Program-made: the position numbers and the translations under genes
Part shown: in pieces, positions 1-9,810 of the stretch
How the letters are laid out: every line of letters starts with the position of its first letter
Numbering within the stretch: position 1 is the stretch's first letter
NCBI GenBank assembly: GCA_038868075.1
Contig: JAWBXB010000008.1
Location: forward strand, 1-64,000
Origin: Candidatus Bathyarchaeia archaeon
Lineage (GTDB): Archaea > Thermoproteota > Bathyarchaeia > Bathyarchaeales > DTEX01
Reading direction: 5' to 3'
DNA length: 64,000 bases
The notes under the pieces: model-generated
Database searches by the model: none
The model's input: the letters and a program-made list of their open reading frames with translations, nothing else
What the model was told of the DNA's origin: nothing

Positions 1-546
1 GGGCCATTCGGCTTGGGCTTCAAGGTTTCTGGCGAGAGGGCCCTTGTTGTTGGCGGTGGAACGGGCATGGCGCCGTTAATGATGCTCATAAATAGGCTTG
101 TTGAGGGCGGTGTTGATGTAACGGTTATTGAGGGCGCTGAGAACTCAAATAAACTGATTTTTTTGGATAGGCTGAATAATCTCTCTGAATCCATGGGGGT
201 TAAGGTTCTATTCACAACTGAGGATGGGAGCTATGGGTTTAGGGGATTAGCCACAGACTTGGCTGAAATGGTGCTGTGTAATAAGAGGTTTGATGTGATT
301 TATACTTGTGGTCCGGAGAGGATGATTCGAAAAGCCTATGAGATGGCTAAGGCCTATTCCGTAGATTTCCAAGCAAGCCTAGAGAGATACATGAGATGCG
401 CCATAGGAATATGCGGAAGCTGCACTATAGGGAAGTATAGGGTATGTAGGGATGGGCCAGTACTCAATATGGAGAGAATTAGGGAGATTGAAGAATACCT
501 TGGGGTTTTAAAGTATAGTGAGAGCGGGGAGAGAATCCCCGTTTAA
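1..546 (+). CDS. pyrK: Dihydroorotate dehydrogenase electron-transfer subunit-like protein (PyrK family), 3' part
   Basis: The frame is open from base 1, so the 5' end lies outside the window. What remains is the NAD(P)-binding half of a ferredoxin-NADP reductase-type protein: a glycine-rich GGGTGMAPL turn, a CGPE motif near residue 100 and a C-terminal cysteine cluster (RCAIGICGSC, then CRDGP) of the kind that binds a [2Fe-2S] centre. In the PyrK family this subunit passes electrons from dihydroorotate dehydrogenase PyrD to NAD+ in pyrimidine synthesis. The cysteine spacing fits PyrK better than sulfide dehydrogenase subunits, but the FAD-binding domain and a neighbouring pyrD are not visible, so substrate assignment is from family resemblance only. 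Confidence 0.75.
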   Translation, partial: GPFGLGFKVSGERALVVGGGTGMAPLMMLINRLVEGGVDVTVIEGAENSNKLIFLDRLNNLSESMGVKVLFTTEDGSYGFRGLATDLAEMVLCNKRFDVIYTCGPERMIRKAYEMAKAYSVDFQASLERYMRCAIGICGSCTIGKYRVCRDGPVLNMERIREIEEYLGVLKYSESGERIPV

Positions 547-593
547 AAATATGTGGAGGACTATTATAAATCGCCCTTTTCGTCCTCCCCCTC

Positions 594-1490
594 CTATCCT
601 CCCTCTTTCTCTTTACTTTTCTTTTCCTCCCTTAATAAATCCTCAATCCTCCTTAGAATCGGTGCCTCCTTAAATTCTAGCTGCCTCTCCCCTATTATTC
701 CGCGAATCCTCCTCGGATCCGGCACCCCATATAGCGAAAAGTATGTTGCAGCCCTAGGTCTACTCACACCCCTCTTGCCGCCAACACTCACGCCCATTAC
801 CCCCTTCTTCCCAATTGGCGCTGCAGCCGATAGGGAGGCTAGGGCAGCGTCCTCCCCAAGCCCAAAGCCGGATTCTGATACAGGTATGATTGTGCCATAA
901 TTGAAGATTCTCCCAAGCAGCCCTTGGTCAATGTATATGTCGGCTATCTTATCATACATAATCTCCCTAACCTCCCTAGTGATAAACCTCTTAACGGTTA
1001 CAATCCTATAGTTCGTTAGGAAATATCTGTGCCCTCGGCGGTAGGCTTCCACCAATAGAAATCCCACTATAAACGAGATTATAAGAACCCATAATGGCTT
1101 AGGAAGAGATAGAATTTCAGGTGGTTCGGGGAAGTATATTTCAAGAATTGTTCCAGCAACGCCTATCAGAACCATGTAGATTAGGGGCATCTTACTAACC
1201 CATAAGACGCCAATTATAAGCCCGCTCAGCACTAGAATAGCCCAGAGAATAAGCAGTAGCAATAGGCTCTCCAACCTTATCCATGGGATTATCGCGAATA
1301 GATTCTTTAGAAAATCCAAGAGCGCTTGATTAGACTTTATATATGTCCTGTAAACCTCATTTAGCGCTATAGTCAAGAGAAGCAAGTATATGCTTGTAGC
1401 ATAATATCTCATGAAGGATAGTGGATGCGGCCTAATGAGAACATCTAGCTTCTCATCCTTTAGGAGGTCAAAACCATAATCCTTAGACAT
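594..1490 (-). CDS. Multi-pass membrane protein with a bacterial-type PH (DUF304/YdbT-like) domain
   Basis: A 298-residue protein. Residues about 25-145 form four or so hydrophobic segments, including the stretches around YLLLLTIAL, LLLLLILWAILVLSGLIIG and LWVLIISFIVGFLLV. They are followed by YFLTNYRIVTVKRFITREV and YDKIADIYIDQGLLGRIFNYG, which is the usual pattern of a bacterial PH domain (membrane anchor, then 'lTnrRii...tr.i.eip...I.di.v.qs..grifgyG'). A low-complexity Ala/Gly-rich insert (LASLSAAAPIGKKG) interrupts the domain, and the tail is a charged helix ending KEKEGG. Function is unknown; membrane location is inferred from the helices. It starts with ATG at 1490, convergent with the pyrK-like gene. 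Confidence 0.65.
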   Translation of the reverse strand: MSKDYGFDLLKDEKLDVLIRPHPLSFMRYYATSIYLLLLTIALNEVYRTYIKSNQALLDFLKNLFAIIPWIRLESLLLLLILWAILVLSGLIIGVLWVSKMPLIYMVLIGVAGTILEIYFPEPPEILSLPKPLWVLIISFIVGFLLVEAYRRGHRYFLTNYRIVTVKRFITREVREIMYDKIADIYIDQGLLGRIFNYGTIIPVSESGFGLGEDAALASLSAAAPIGKKGVMGVSVGGKRGVSRPRAATYFSLYGVPDPRRIRGIIGERQLEFKEAPILRRIEDLLREEKKSKEKEGG

Positions 1491-1562
1491 CTCTAGTCAC
1501 ACCATAAAATATGCTGAAAGGGTAAATAACTCTTTTTAACATGAAAAATTGTTAAGATTGTG

Positions 1563-4500
1563 TTAGGCTCCAGCCTTTCTAAGCCAAATCTTCAGAGTCT
1601 CGCCAGCCAAATTATATGTTGCTAGGTGGGCTTCTCCCCGCGGGCTCCCCCTCCTTACGACGACCGATAGTGTTTCTGCGGCTATGTATTCACCGAACTT
1701 CTCGAAGACCTCCGTTAATATTGGCCCAGCCTCATAGTATGTTTCAATGTTGTCCGCTATATTGAATCCAGCCTCCTTCCTTTGGTTCTGTATCCGCCTA
1801 ACAATGTCACGTGCAAGACCCTCCATCTTGAGACCCTCCGGGGTCACGATGTTCACGCCAACAACTATATTGTCTTCCTCAGAGATTGAGTAGCTGCTTC
1901 TAGGCTGCTCCACCACCCTAACCTCCTCCGGCAGTATCCTTATCTCTTGCCCATCAATTGTTAGGGTTAAGCTTTCACCCATCTTCAGGACTTTAACGGC
2001 CTCTTGCATATTCAGCTTCGCAATCGCCTCCTGAATTGCCGGGAATAATCTGCCATATTTCCTGCCCAGAACCTCTGGGATCGGCTTAATCACGTAATCG
2101 ACTAGCTCGCTTTTGTCTGTTGTCATGGATATGCTCTTAACGTTTAATTCATCCATTATTAAGCCCTTAAGCCTCTCTACACGCCTAATAACTTCATCAT
2201 TAGCCACCACTTTAGCCTCGAGAAGCGGCTGCCGCAGCTTAATACCAGCCCTGCTACGCGCCGAGCGCCCTAAACTACAGATTTTAATTACCAACTCCAT
2301 GTCTCGCATAAGCTCCTCGTCAATCATCTTCTCATCGGCAATGGGCCAATCGTTATGGTGGACGCTCTCAGGAGCCTCCGGATTAACGCTCCGCACAATG
2401 TTCTGATAGATTTCTTCTGTTAGGAATGGTATGAATGGTGCGAGAAGCTTAATGAGGGTTGTTAGGCATGTGTAGAGGGTTGTGTATGCGGCGTTCTTAT
2501 CTTCATCCCGCTCGCTCTTCCAGAACCTCCTCCTAGACCTCCTAATATACCATGTTGAGAGCTCATTGACGAAGCGCTCTATTGAGATTGCAGCATCATA
2601 GGGGTTGAAGTCCTCAAGGTATTTTGTCACACCCTTAATTAGAACATTCAGCCTTGAGAGAATCCACCTATCTAATGGCGTAAGCATCTCATAGGGCACA
2701 GAATTTTTAGGCGCCCACTCATCGAGGTTCGCGTAGGTCACGAAGAAGCTGTATATGTTCCATAGTGGTATTAGGAAGCGCTTCTTCGCTTCTTCAGCCC
2801 TCTTATAGCCAAAGAGCAGATTCAATTCAGGTCTGGTTGTGCAGTATATCCAGCGCATAACATCCGCGCCCATAGTTTCGGCAGCATCATCAAACCATAT
2901 CACATTACCCCAGGACTTATGCATCTCACGCCCCTGCTCATCTAAGACTAAGCCATGTCCAAAGCAGACCTTGAAGGGCGGCTCACCCTCCATAATAGTG
3001 CTCATCGCTAACATAGCATAGAACCAGTTCCTGAACTGTCCTGGAAGAGACTCGCAGACAAACTCTGCTGGGAACCACTTCCTCCAGTATTCGCGGTCTG
3101 TACTATAGCGGATTGTTGAGTAGGCAACTATGCCAGCGTCAAGCCACGGATTCCCAACGTCTGGTATACGTGACATCAATGAGCCACACTTAGAGCACCT
3201 TATTTTAACAGCATCAACCCAAGGTCTATGCGGCGTATGCCCCTCGAAAATCTCCCATCCCTCAACAGCCCTAGCCTTAAGCTCCTCCCTACTGCCTATA
3301 ACCTCAAAGTTTCCGCATTTCTGGCACTCCCATATTGGTAAGGCTAAACCCCAATAGCGCTTCTTGGATATCATCCAATCCTCCATATTCTCAAGCCAAT
3401 TCAATTCATGCTGCAGCCCATACTCCGGTATCCACCGAACCTTCTTGGCGACCTCTATAATCTGATAGCGGAGGTTCTGGATTTTTTCCTCCTCAGTTAT
3501 TTCTTCAAGCGGCTTGCTGAGCTTTTTTCCCATCGATATAAACCATTCATCAACTAGGCGGAATACTAGTTCGCTTCCACATCGCCAGCATACTGGATAG
3601 CGGTGCGTGTAATCCTCAACCTTAAAGAGGATGCCCTTCTCCCGAAGGTCCTCAATTATAGGCTTAGCTGACTCATAAACGTGCACGCCAGTATACTTGC
3701 CGAATCCATCTATAAAGATGCCAAACTCATCTAGCGGGGCTATTGCTGGCAGATTATAGATTTTCCCAAGCTCAAAGTCCTCTTTACCACAGCCCGGCGC
3801 TATATGAACTATACATGTTCCCTCCTCGCTAACTTCATCCCATAATATGACCTTATGCGCATCCACAGCGCCAAGATCCCTCTGAGCTGTAAGCTCATCG
3901 AATGGTCCATCATAGGTCCATCCCTCCATCTCATAGCCCCTAATCTCTTCTATAATCTCATAGCTCCCCTTGGGCAATGTTCTCTCTAGGGCTGGTTTAC
4001 CGAGATAGAAGTATTCATCACCATACTTAATCTTCACATATATTATGTCAGGATGCACCGCAGCCGCGACATTAGAGGTTAATGTCCAAGGCGTTGTCGT
4101 CCACACAAGCAGCGATTCTTTCTCCCTACCCCTAAGCGGAAACTTCACAGTTAAGCCTGGATGGGTTAGCTCCCTATATCCCTCCGTGACAATCTCATGC
4201 TCCGATAGCGCTGTTGAGCATCTTGGGCACCATGGCATAACGTCCCTACCCTTATAAATCCAGCCCCTCTCATAGCACTTCTTGAGTAAAGTCCAAATCA
4301 TATAGTTGTTTTCGTCAGAGAATGTGAAGTATGAACCGCCTATCTCCGGCGAACCCAGCCTCCCAACAATCTTCTCAACAGTATCGGTAACCGGACCATT
4401 GACTCCCGGAATCGTTATTATTTGATCAGGATTCTCTAAGCAATCAGCTAGATATCGCAGTAAGTCCGGATCGTTCCAATCCATCCAGTATCCTAGGCGT

Positions 4501-4907
4501 ATAGACTGCTCTGTCTGCCTGGCAGCATAACGCAGAACCCTTTGTTTACACTTTTTAACGAACTCAGCTATGCCATAGGCTTCAATATCCCTCTTAGACT
4601 TGAAGCCGAGCTCCTTCTCAACTTCAACCTCAACCCACAAACCTTGGCAGTCGAAGCCGTTCTGGTAGCGCAGCTCATAGCCTTGCATGGCCCTGAATCT
4701 TTGGAATAAATCCTTGTATGTGCGGCCCCAAGCATGATGAACGCCCATTGGATTGTTGGCTGTTATTGGTCCATCTATGAAGGAGTAGGGCTTTTTCCCC
4801 TTATTCAATTCAACACGTTTCTTAAAGGCGTTTGTCTCAGCCCAAAACTTCAATATTTTATGCTCAATCTCTGGAAAGTTAATCGTTGGCGGAACTTCCC
4901 TAAACAT
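1563..4907 (-). CDS. ileS: Isoleucyl-tRNA synthetase
   Basis: Class Ia synthetase that charges tRNA-Ile in the cytoplasm. Seen: the HIGH-type motif as PMGVHHAWGRTY near residue 55, an editing (CP1) domain with LVWTTTPWTL near residue 270, CxxC pairs typical of the zinc modules (CPRC, CWRCG, CQKCG, CSKCG) and the KMSKS-type loop as EMHKSWGN, followed by the anticodon-binding region. The frame extends 12 codons further upstream, but ATG at 4907 is preceded by a GGGAGGGAG ribosome-binding site and begins MFREVPP, so I take it as the start (1114 residues, normal for the archaeal/eukaryal type). It stands alone, followed by the PH-domain gene. Confidence 0.95.
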   Translation of the reverse strand: MFREVPPTINFPEIEHKILKFWAETNAFKKRVELNKGKKPYSFIDGPITANNPMGVHHAWGRTYKDLFQRFRAMQGYELRYQNGFDCQGLWVEVEVEKELGFKSKRDIEAYGIAEFVKKCKQRVLRYAARQTEQSIRLGYWMDWNDPDLLRYLADCLENPDQIITIPGVNGPVTDTVEKIVGRLGSPEIGGSYFTFSDENNYMIWTLLKKCYERGWIYKGRDVMPWCPRCSTALSEHEIVTEGYRELTHPGLTVKFPLRGREKESLLVWTTTPWTLTSNVAAAVHPDIIYVKIKYGDEYFYLGKPALERTLPKGSYEIIEEIRGYEMEGWTYDGPFDELTAQRDLGAVDAHKVILWDEVSEEGTCIVHIAPGCGKEDFELGKIYNLPAIAPLDEFGIFIDGFGKYTGVHVYESAKPIIEDLREKGILFKVEDYTHRYPVCWRCGSELVFRLVDEWFISMGKKLSKPLEEITEEEKIQNLRYQIIEVAKKVRWIPEYGLQHELNWLENMEDWMISKKRYWGLALPIWECQKCGNFEVIGSREELKARAVEGWEIFEGHTPHRPWVDAVKIRCSKCGSLMSRIPDVGNPWLDAGIVAYSTIRYSTDREYWRKWFPAEFVCESLPGQFRNWFYAMLAMSTIMEGEPPFKVCFGHGLVLDEQGREMHKSWGNVIWFDDAAETMGADVMRWIYCTTRPELNLLFGYKRAEEAKKRFLIPLWNIYSFFVTYANLDEWAPKNSVPYEMLTPLDRWILSRLNVLIKGVTKYLEDFNPYDAAISIERFVNELSTWYIRRSRRRFWKSERDEDKNAAYTTLYTCLTTLIKLLAPFIPFLTEEIYQNIVRSVNPEAPESVHHNDWPIADEKMIDEELMRDMELVIKICSLGRSARSRAGIKLRQPLLEAKVVANDEVIRRVERLKGLIMDELNVKSISMTTDKSELVDYVIKPIPEVLGRKYGRLFPAIQEAIAKLNMQEAVKVLKMGESLTLTIDGQEIRILPEEVRVVEQPRSSYSISEEDNIVVGVNIVTPEGLKMEGLARDIVRRIQNQRKEAGFNIADNIETYYEAGPILTEVFEKFGEYIAAETLSVVVRRGSPRGEAHLATYNLAGETLKIWLRKAGA

Positions 4908-5196
4908 CTTTTCTCCCTCCCATAAGAGAATGTAGGGTTGCAATAGAAGGTTTTAAATGTGTTCGTTCATGTAATTTACTTGAGAATTTGGCAGCCACCT
5001 TTCATCTCGTACACCATTAAAGTGCAAGGGGCAGGTTAAATATAAAAGTTATTGTTTTATTGGAGGCGACAAGTTGAGGGGCACTTTACATTTTTATAAA
5101 AATTTGCTATGTCTCAACTAGCGATCTATTTATAGCGGGATGAGTTCTCGACTGTTAAAATATGTTGTCTACTTCGTGGAATTTCATCCTCTCAAT

Positions 5197-6240
5197 TTAT
5201 TCTCTAATCCATTTCATCGTCATGTTTCCTAGAATTGCTGATGGGATCTGCATATCCTTCATGGTTTTCAGTCCCGGTTTTGAACTTAAGACTTTCGGCG
5301 CCATATTTACGATTATTGCTGCCGTTGCTATGTCACCGTGCACGCATGGCATTATTTTTTCTTTGATTACTGGTGTCCCCTCAATAATTATTGAGTCGTA
5401 TTCTTTTTCCGCTCCAATATATGCTTTAAAGGTTAATGTGATGAATTTTTCTTCACCTATTATTCCATGAGCTTTCTGGCTTAATCCAGCAACCATTCCA
5501 GGTTTTACAGTTATGAATTCGCTCTTAACTTCCTTTTTAGCTATTACCGGTTTAACCGGTTCATCCTCTATTTTACTGAGGTTTAAACCTAACGCATCTG
5601 ATATCATGGCGATAGACTGCCTAAGTCCCACATGCCCTGTAATCTCGCCCCTAGAGATTTTCTCATTAAATTCTTTTGGACCCAGTCCAGACCCTATCTT
5701 AACTTGGAAGGGTAATCTACGTTTAGCGGCATCTATAACCCTCTCAGCCCTTATACGCTTAATATCTTGGCATAATGTTGTCAGGGCTATTATAAGTGTG
5801 TCCATTAGGAACCCGGGGTTTACGCCTACGCCTAGAACTGTTACTTTATGTTCTTTAGCCATTTCATCAATTCTCCTAGAAATTTCTTTATCCACAATAT
5901 ATGGGTAGGACAATTCTTCGCATGTAGATATTACACTAAGCCCTCGCTCAATCAGCCTAGTTATTTGTGGATAAGCCTTATGGAGAAAGGATGTTGTTGC
6001 GTGGATGGCGACGTCAGCCTCAACATTTAAATCATCAATATTTTTAACGATAGTTATTCCCAAAGATCCTTTAGTCCCGAGAATCTCTCCCAGATCCTTT
6101 CCAGCTTTATTAGGGTCTGAATCGACCGCGCCGACAATTCTTATACCATTTCTCCTTAAAATAAGCCTACCTATCTCACAGCCTATCGCTCCAACTCCGA
6201 CTAAAACAACCTTAATCTCAGACCTTAGTTGCTTACTCAT
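5197..6240 (-). CDS. 2,4-diaminopentanoate dehydrogenase-like NAD(P)-dependent oxidoreductase
   Basis: A 347-residue Rossmann protein of the dihydrodipicolinate-reductase-like superfamily. An N-terminal GVGAIGCEIGRLIL nucleotide-binding turn and acidic VDSDPNKAG follow each other; later come ISTCEELSYP and GVGVNPGFLMDTL, which recur in ornithine-fermentation 2,4-diaminopentanoate dehydrogenases and their uncharacterised relatives. ATG at 6240 is chosen over TTG at 6246 because an AGGTGA site lies about 10 nt upstream. The gene lies 47 nt downstream of purQ on the same strand, so read-through from the purine operon is possible, but no link to purines is known. The physiological substrate is uncertain, since no other ornithine-degradation genes are visible here. 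Confidence 0.65.
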   Translation of the reverse strand: MSKQLRSEIKVVLVGVGAIGCEIGRLILRRNGIRIVGAVDSDPNKAGKDLGEILGTKGSLGITIVKNIDDLNVEADVAIHATTSFLHKAYPQITRLIERGLSVISTCEELSYPYIVDKEISRRIDEMAKEHKVTVLGVGVNPGFLMDTLIIALTTLCQDIKRIRAERVIDAAKRRLPFQVKIGSGLGPKEFNEKISRGEITGHVGLRQSIAMISDALGLNLSKIEDEPVKPVIAKKEVKSEFITVKPGMVAGLSQKAHGIIGEEKFITLTFKAYIGAEKEYDSIIIEGTPVIKEKIMPCVHGDIATAAIIVNMAPKVLSSKPGLKTMKDMQIPSAILGNMTMKWIRE

Positions 6241-6287
6241 ACTCAATTTTTCACCTTTGATATCTTAATGCTGTTTTTAGCTGAATT

Positions 6288-7106
6288 CTAGAATCTTTTC
6301 TCAACATACTTTATGACTGATTCAAATATTAATCTACCATCACCATACTTAGGCAGCCTATTCATTCTAGTCCAGTCTGGTAGTTGCCAGCCGTAGTAAG
6401 CTCTTTCTGGATGCGGCATTAAACCGAAAATCGTCCCCTCTGGATTGCATATTCCAGCTATATCATAGAGGGAGCTATTTGGGTTTTCGGGGAATCTACC
6501 ATTAGCTGGGTTGCCACCTTCATCGCAATATCTTAGGATTACTTGTCCATTATCTATGAGCTTGTTGAGTATCTTATGTCCATCATCCTTTGGCAGGATG
6601 AATCTGCCCTCAGCATGCGCCACTGGTATACGTAGAACTCTCCTTCTAGGTATTAGCCATGTGAAAGCACATTTCCCACCGCCTTCATGTCTTAAGTAGA
6701 CCCATCTACACCTATAACCTATGGGAATATTTGTTGCCAGGGCGGCTTCCGGATATTCGCTTATACCATTTAATCCTGGAAGAAGCCCTGATTCAACAAG
6801 CATCTGGAAGCCATTACATATTCCGAGGATAGGCTTACCCTCATTCATGAATTCTCTTATTTCTCTACCGATTCTTGACATTATAGTTTTCGCTAGTATA
6901 GCTCCAGCCCTAACATAGTCACCGTACGAGAAACCTCCCGGAAAAACTAGGATGTGGTAATCTGATAGATTCCTTTTCCTAGATATCTCATTTAAATGCT
7001 GTATGGATGCTTTAGCTCCAAGATCTTCAAATGCCCTTTTAGTTTCAGCATCACAGTTTGTTCCGCCAACCCTTATTATGCATACCTTGATATCTTCAAC
7101 CTTCAT
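6288..7106 (-). CDS. purQ: Phosphoribosylformylglycinamidine synthase, glutaminase subunit PurQ
   Basis: Class I glutamine amidotransferase that supplies ammonia to PurL in step four of purine synthesis. The nucleophile elbow GICNGFQML carries the catalytic cysteine, HAEGRF lies further on, and PHPERAYYG near the C-terminus supplies the catalytic His and Glu. An archaeal-type insertion gives about 272 residues, longer than the roughly 225-residue bacterial small form. The frame extends back to a TTG at 7139 inside purL; ATG at 7106 (MKVEDIKVCIIRVGG) is the better start because the family begins shortly before the first beta strand. It lies 8 nt after the purL stop in the purS-purL-purQ operon. 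Confidence 0.93.
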   Translation of the reverse strand: MKVEDIKVCIIRVGGTNCDAETKRAFEDLGAKASIQHLNEISRKRNLSDYHILVFPGGFSYGDYVRAGAILAKTIMSRIGREIREFMNEGKPILGICNGFQMLVESGLLPGLNGISEYPEAALATNIPIGYRCRWVYLRHEGGGKCAFTWLIPRRRVLRIPVAHAEGRFILPKDDGHKILNKLIDNGQVILRYCDEGGNPANGRFPENPNSSLYDIAGICNPEGTIFGLMPHPERAYYGWQLPDWTRMNRLPKYGDGRLIFESVIKYVEKRF

Positions 7107-7114
7107 AATATTAT

Positions 7115-9496
7115 TTAGCCCCCTAAAGGTTTCTTCCAAGCGTCTATTAGGGCATCTAACTCAGCATTAATTATGGGATTTCCATTAAGTCCATAAATTA
7201 CAAATGATTTATCACCACTAACTCTGCCTATTAATGCGTAATATGCTCCGTTAATTGCCGACTCAAAATCCTCCTTATATTTCTCTGGAACTTCAACTAG
7301 GAAGCGGCTATTAGATTCAGAGAAGAGTATAGAGTCGCTTCTCCGGATTTCGCTTGCGCCTGGAATCTTATTCAACCATATTTCTAAGCCTAGTCCACCA
7401 GCAAAAGCCATTTCGGCTGCTGCAACCCCTAATCCCCCCTCAGATAGGTCGTGGCATGCCCTCACATACCCCCTATTAATAGCCCTAATTATAGCTTTCA
7501 TGTTCCGTCTAGCCTCTCTAAGCCTAACCTTTGGAACGCTTCTCCCAAGATATCCCATAAGCTTATAATATTCTGAGCCGCCTAGTTCAGCATACGTGCG
7601 CCCAACGATATAGATTAGATTGCCGGGTTCCTTCAAATCCATCGACACAACCCTCCTAACGTCCGGCATTATCCCTATAGCCGTTATAAGAAGTGTTGGT
7701 GTAACCGGGCCTAGCGGCGACTCATTATAGAGGCTATCCTTCCCGGATATGAATGGTGTCCTAAAGCCCCTAGCGAACCTATAACATGCCATGCAGGCTC
7801 TAACGAGTGAGCCCATTCTATCAGGCTTTTCGGGGTTCCCCCAAACAAAATTGTCTAGTAGCGCTATTCTCCTACCTCCGACAGCCACATTATTCCTTAT
7901 TGCCTCATCAATTGCTGAGGCAGCCATCCAGTAAGCGTCAATTTTACCATAGCGTGGGTTCATACCGCATGAGATTACAATACCCTTCCAGGAGCCGTCT
8001 AGGGGTTTTATGACCGCTGCATCGCTTGGGCCATTATTCTTTCCGCAGAATGGCTTTAGAACAGTATTCCCCTTAACCTCATGGTCATATGTTCTGACAA
8101 CGGATTCTTTGCTGGCAACGTTCGATGAGGATAAGATTTTCAGGAGATAACTTGTTAACTCCTTAGGCTCCTCAAATAATGGCTCTTTAAATCTGGGCTT
8201 AATGAAAATGGCTGTTTTGCGGGATTTGGGTGGACTGAATAGGAATGGTATCTCAATCTCGGCGACATTGAAGCCCCTATAAAATATCCTTAGAATCCCA
8301 TCGTTAGTCAGTCTTCCAACAGATGTTGCCTCAACATCCTCATCATGGAAAATCTCCAAAACCTTATCCAAATTCTCCTCTGGAACTGTTAGGAGCATTC
8401 TCTCCTGAGATTCGGATATGTAGATTTCCCATGGAGCAATATTCGGATATTTAAGCGGAACCCTATCGAGTTCAACATGTGCTCCGCAGTTAAATTTATG
8501 CGCTGTCTCACTAATTGCGCTTGAGAGCCCGCCGCCACCTAGATCTGTTATGGATGTTGCTAAACCTAAGTCCCTCACTGTCACTATGGCTCTCTTAAGC
8601 TTCTCTTCCTCGATAGGGTTGGCTATTTGAACAGCCGGCCTAGAGACTTCCTCAGACTTCTCGGTTAGCTCAAGCGACGCAAATGTTACACCATGTATCC
8701 CGTCTCGACCGGTTCTTCCACCAACTAGGACTAGATGATCTCCGGGCCTAGCCCTCTTCATATACCTGCTTACTGGCAGTATTCCGATGCAGCCGCAGTA
8801 TACGACGACATTCCCCACGTAGCTCTCATCGAAGTATATGGCTCCATTAACTGTTGGTATGCCCATGTTATTGCCATAATGCCCTATACCGGCAACAACA
8901 CCCCTAAAAATATATTTTGGATGCTTTATTCCCGGAGGTAGCTTAGCGTAATCATAGTCCAATGGGCCGAATCCTAGGACGTCTGTGCATGCTATTGGGT
9001 CAGCCCAGACGCCGAGAACATCCCGTATCACACCTCCAACGCCGGTTGCTGCTCCACCGAAGGGCTCTATGGCTGATGGATGGTTGTGGGTTTCAACCTT
9101 AACGGCTACTCCATAGTCGCCCTCAAAATGGACTATTCCAGCATTATCCTCGAAGACCGATATGCACCATGGCATATTTAGCTCGCGTGTAACCCTCGCA
9201 ATGAACGTTTTAAAGAGCGAGTCTATCTCACGCCCATCTGGAAGGATAACCGTGCCCTTAAAGGTCTTGTGGTAGCAGTGCTCGCTCCATGTCTGCCCGA
9301 GGGTCTGCAGCTCCACATCAGTTGGATTCCTATGCTTACTGGCGAAGTAGGATTTTATGGCGCGCATCTCCTCCAGGTTTAGGGCTAAGCCCATCTCCTC
9401 ACTTATCCTAATGAGTTCATTATCGCTTGTCTCAAGTATGTTAACTTCGTAAAGCTCGAAGGGTACGTCCCTCTTAATGTAGATTTGCCCCCTCAT
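7115..9496 (-). CDS. purL: Phosphoribosylformylglycinamidine synthase subunit PurL
   Basis: The ATP-dependent synthase subunit (AIR-synthase fold, duplicated) that converts FGAR to FGAM using ammonia from PurQ. Seen: SEHCYHKTFKG near residue 70, the metal/nucleotide segment VKVETHNHPSAIEPFGGAATGVGGV, the glycine-rich VGGRTGRDGIHG, and LGGGGLSSA in the first half, then GKDSLYN and HDLSEGGLGVAAAEM in the second half. At 793 residues it is the size of small PurL, which needs PurS and PurQ as separate partners; both genes flank it. Its ATG overlaps the purS stop by 4 nt (ATGA), indicating translational coupling. Confidence 0.95.
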   Translation of the reverse strand: MRGQIYIKRDVPFELYEVNILETSDNELIRISEEMGLALNLEEMRAIKSYFASKHRNPTDVELQTLGQTWSEHCYHKTFKGTVILPDGREIDSLFKTFIARVTRELNMPWCISVFEDNAGIVHFEGDYGVAVKVETHNHPSAIEPFGGAATGVGGVIRDVLGVWADPIACTDVLGFGPLDYDYAKLPPGIKHPKYIFRGVVAGIGHYGNNMGIPTVNGAIYFDESYVGNVVVYCGCIGILPVSRYMKRARPGDHLVLVGGRTGRDGIHGVTFASLELTEKSEEVSRPAVQIANPIEEEKLKRAIVTVRDLGLATSITDLGGGGLSSAISETAHKFNCGAHVELDRVPLKYPNIAPWEIYISESQERMLLTVPEENLDKVLEIFHDEDVEATSVGRLTNDGILRIFYRGFNVAEIEIPFLFSPPKSRKTAIFIKPRFKEPLFEEPKELTSYLLKILSSSNVASKESVVRTYDHEVKGNTVLKPFCGKNNGPSDAAVIKPLDGSWKGIVISCGMNPRYGKIDAYWMAASAIDEAIRNNVAVGGRRIALLDNFVWGNPEKPDRMGSLVRACMACYRFARGFRTPFISGKDSLYNESPLGPVTPTLLITAIGIMPDVRRVVSMDLKEPGNLIYIVGRTYAELGGSEYYKLMGYLGRSVPKVRLREARRNMKAIIRAINRGYVRACHDLSEGGLGVAAAEMAFAGGLGLEIWLNKIPGASEIRRSDSILFSESNSRFLVEVPEKYKEDFESAINGAYYALIGRVSGDKSFVIYGLNGNPIINAELDALIDAWKKPLGG

Positions 9497-9747
9497 CCCC
9501 GCACTTCCTCTACATGATATTTATAGTCGTCTTTAACGGGATTTGCCAGAAGTCTCCTACACATCTCCTTAACCTTAACCTTAGCCTCATCAAGGGATTC
9601 GGCCTCAAAAACAATCTCATAAACCTTACTAACCCTAACAGACTCAACAGGATAATTCAGCTCGATAAGGGCATCCCTAGTTGTTTCACCCTCAGGATCT
9701 GAGTGGCCTGGCTTTAAGCTAACCTCAACTCTAGTAATATACTTCAT
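9493..9747 (-). CDS. purS: Phosphoribosylformylglycinamidine synthase subunit PurS
   Basis: An 84-residue bridging subunit of the PurLQS complex. The sequence shows the family pattern: an opening strand with VSLKPGHSDPEGETT, then ALIELNYPVESVRVSKVYEI and a helix with AKVKVKEMCRRLLANPVKDDY. It is the first gene of the operon purS-purL-purQ and overlaps purL by 4 nt. The spacing and order match other archaeal and Gram-positive purine loci, which supports the assignment despite the short length. Confidence 0.93.
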   Translation of the reverse strand: MKYITRVEVSLKPGHSDPEGETTRDALIELNYPVESVRVSKVYEIVFEAESLDEAKVKVKEMCRRLLANPVKDDYKYHVEEVRG

Positions 9748-9810
9748 AGAGAAAATAAGGAAATTCGGGGGTTAATTAACTTTTATTTCATAGTCCATTT
9801 ATATTACATA

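Noticed and set aside
5100-5196. Possible small gene or RNA in the gap between ileS and the diaminopentanoate-dehydrogenase-like gene
   Set aside because: The only frame after TTGGAGGCG is about 15 codons long, and no stable hairpin or RNA motif was recognised. The 289-nt gap otherwise shows only AT-rich promoter-like sequence.
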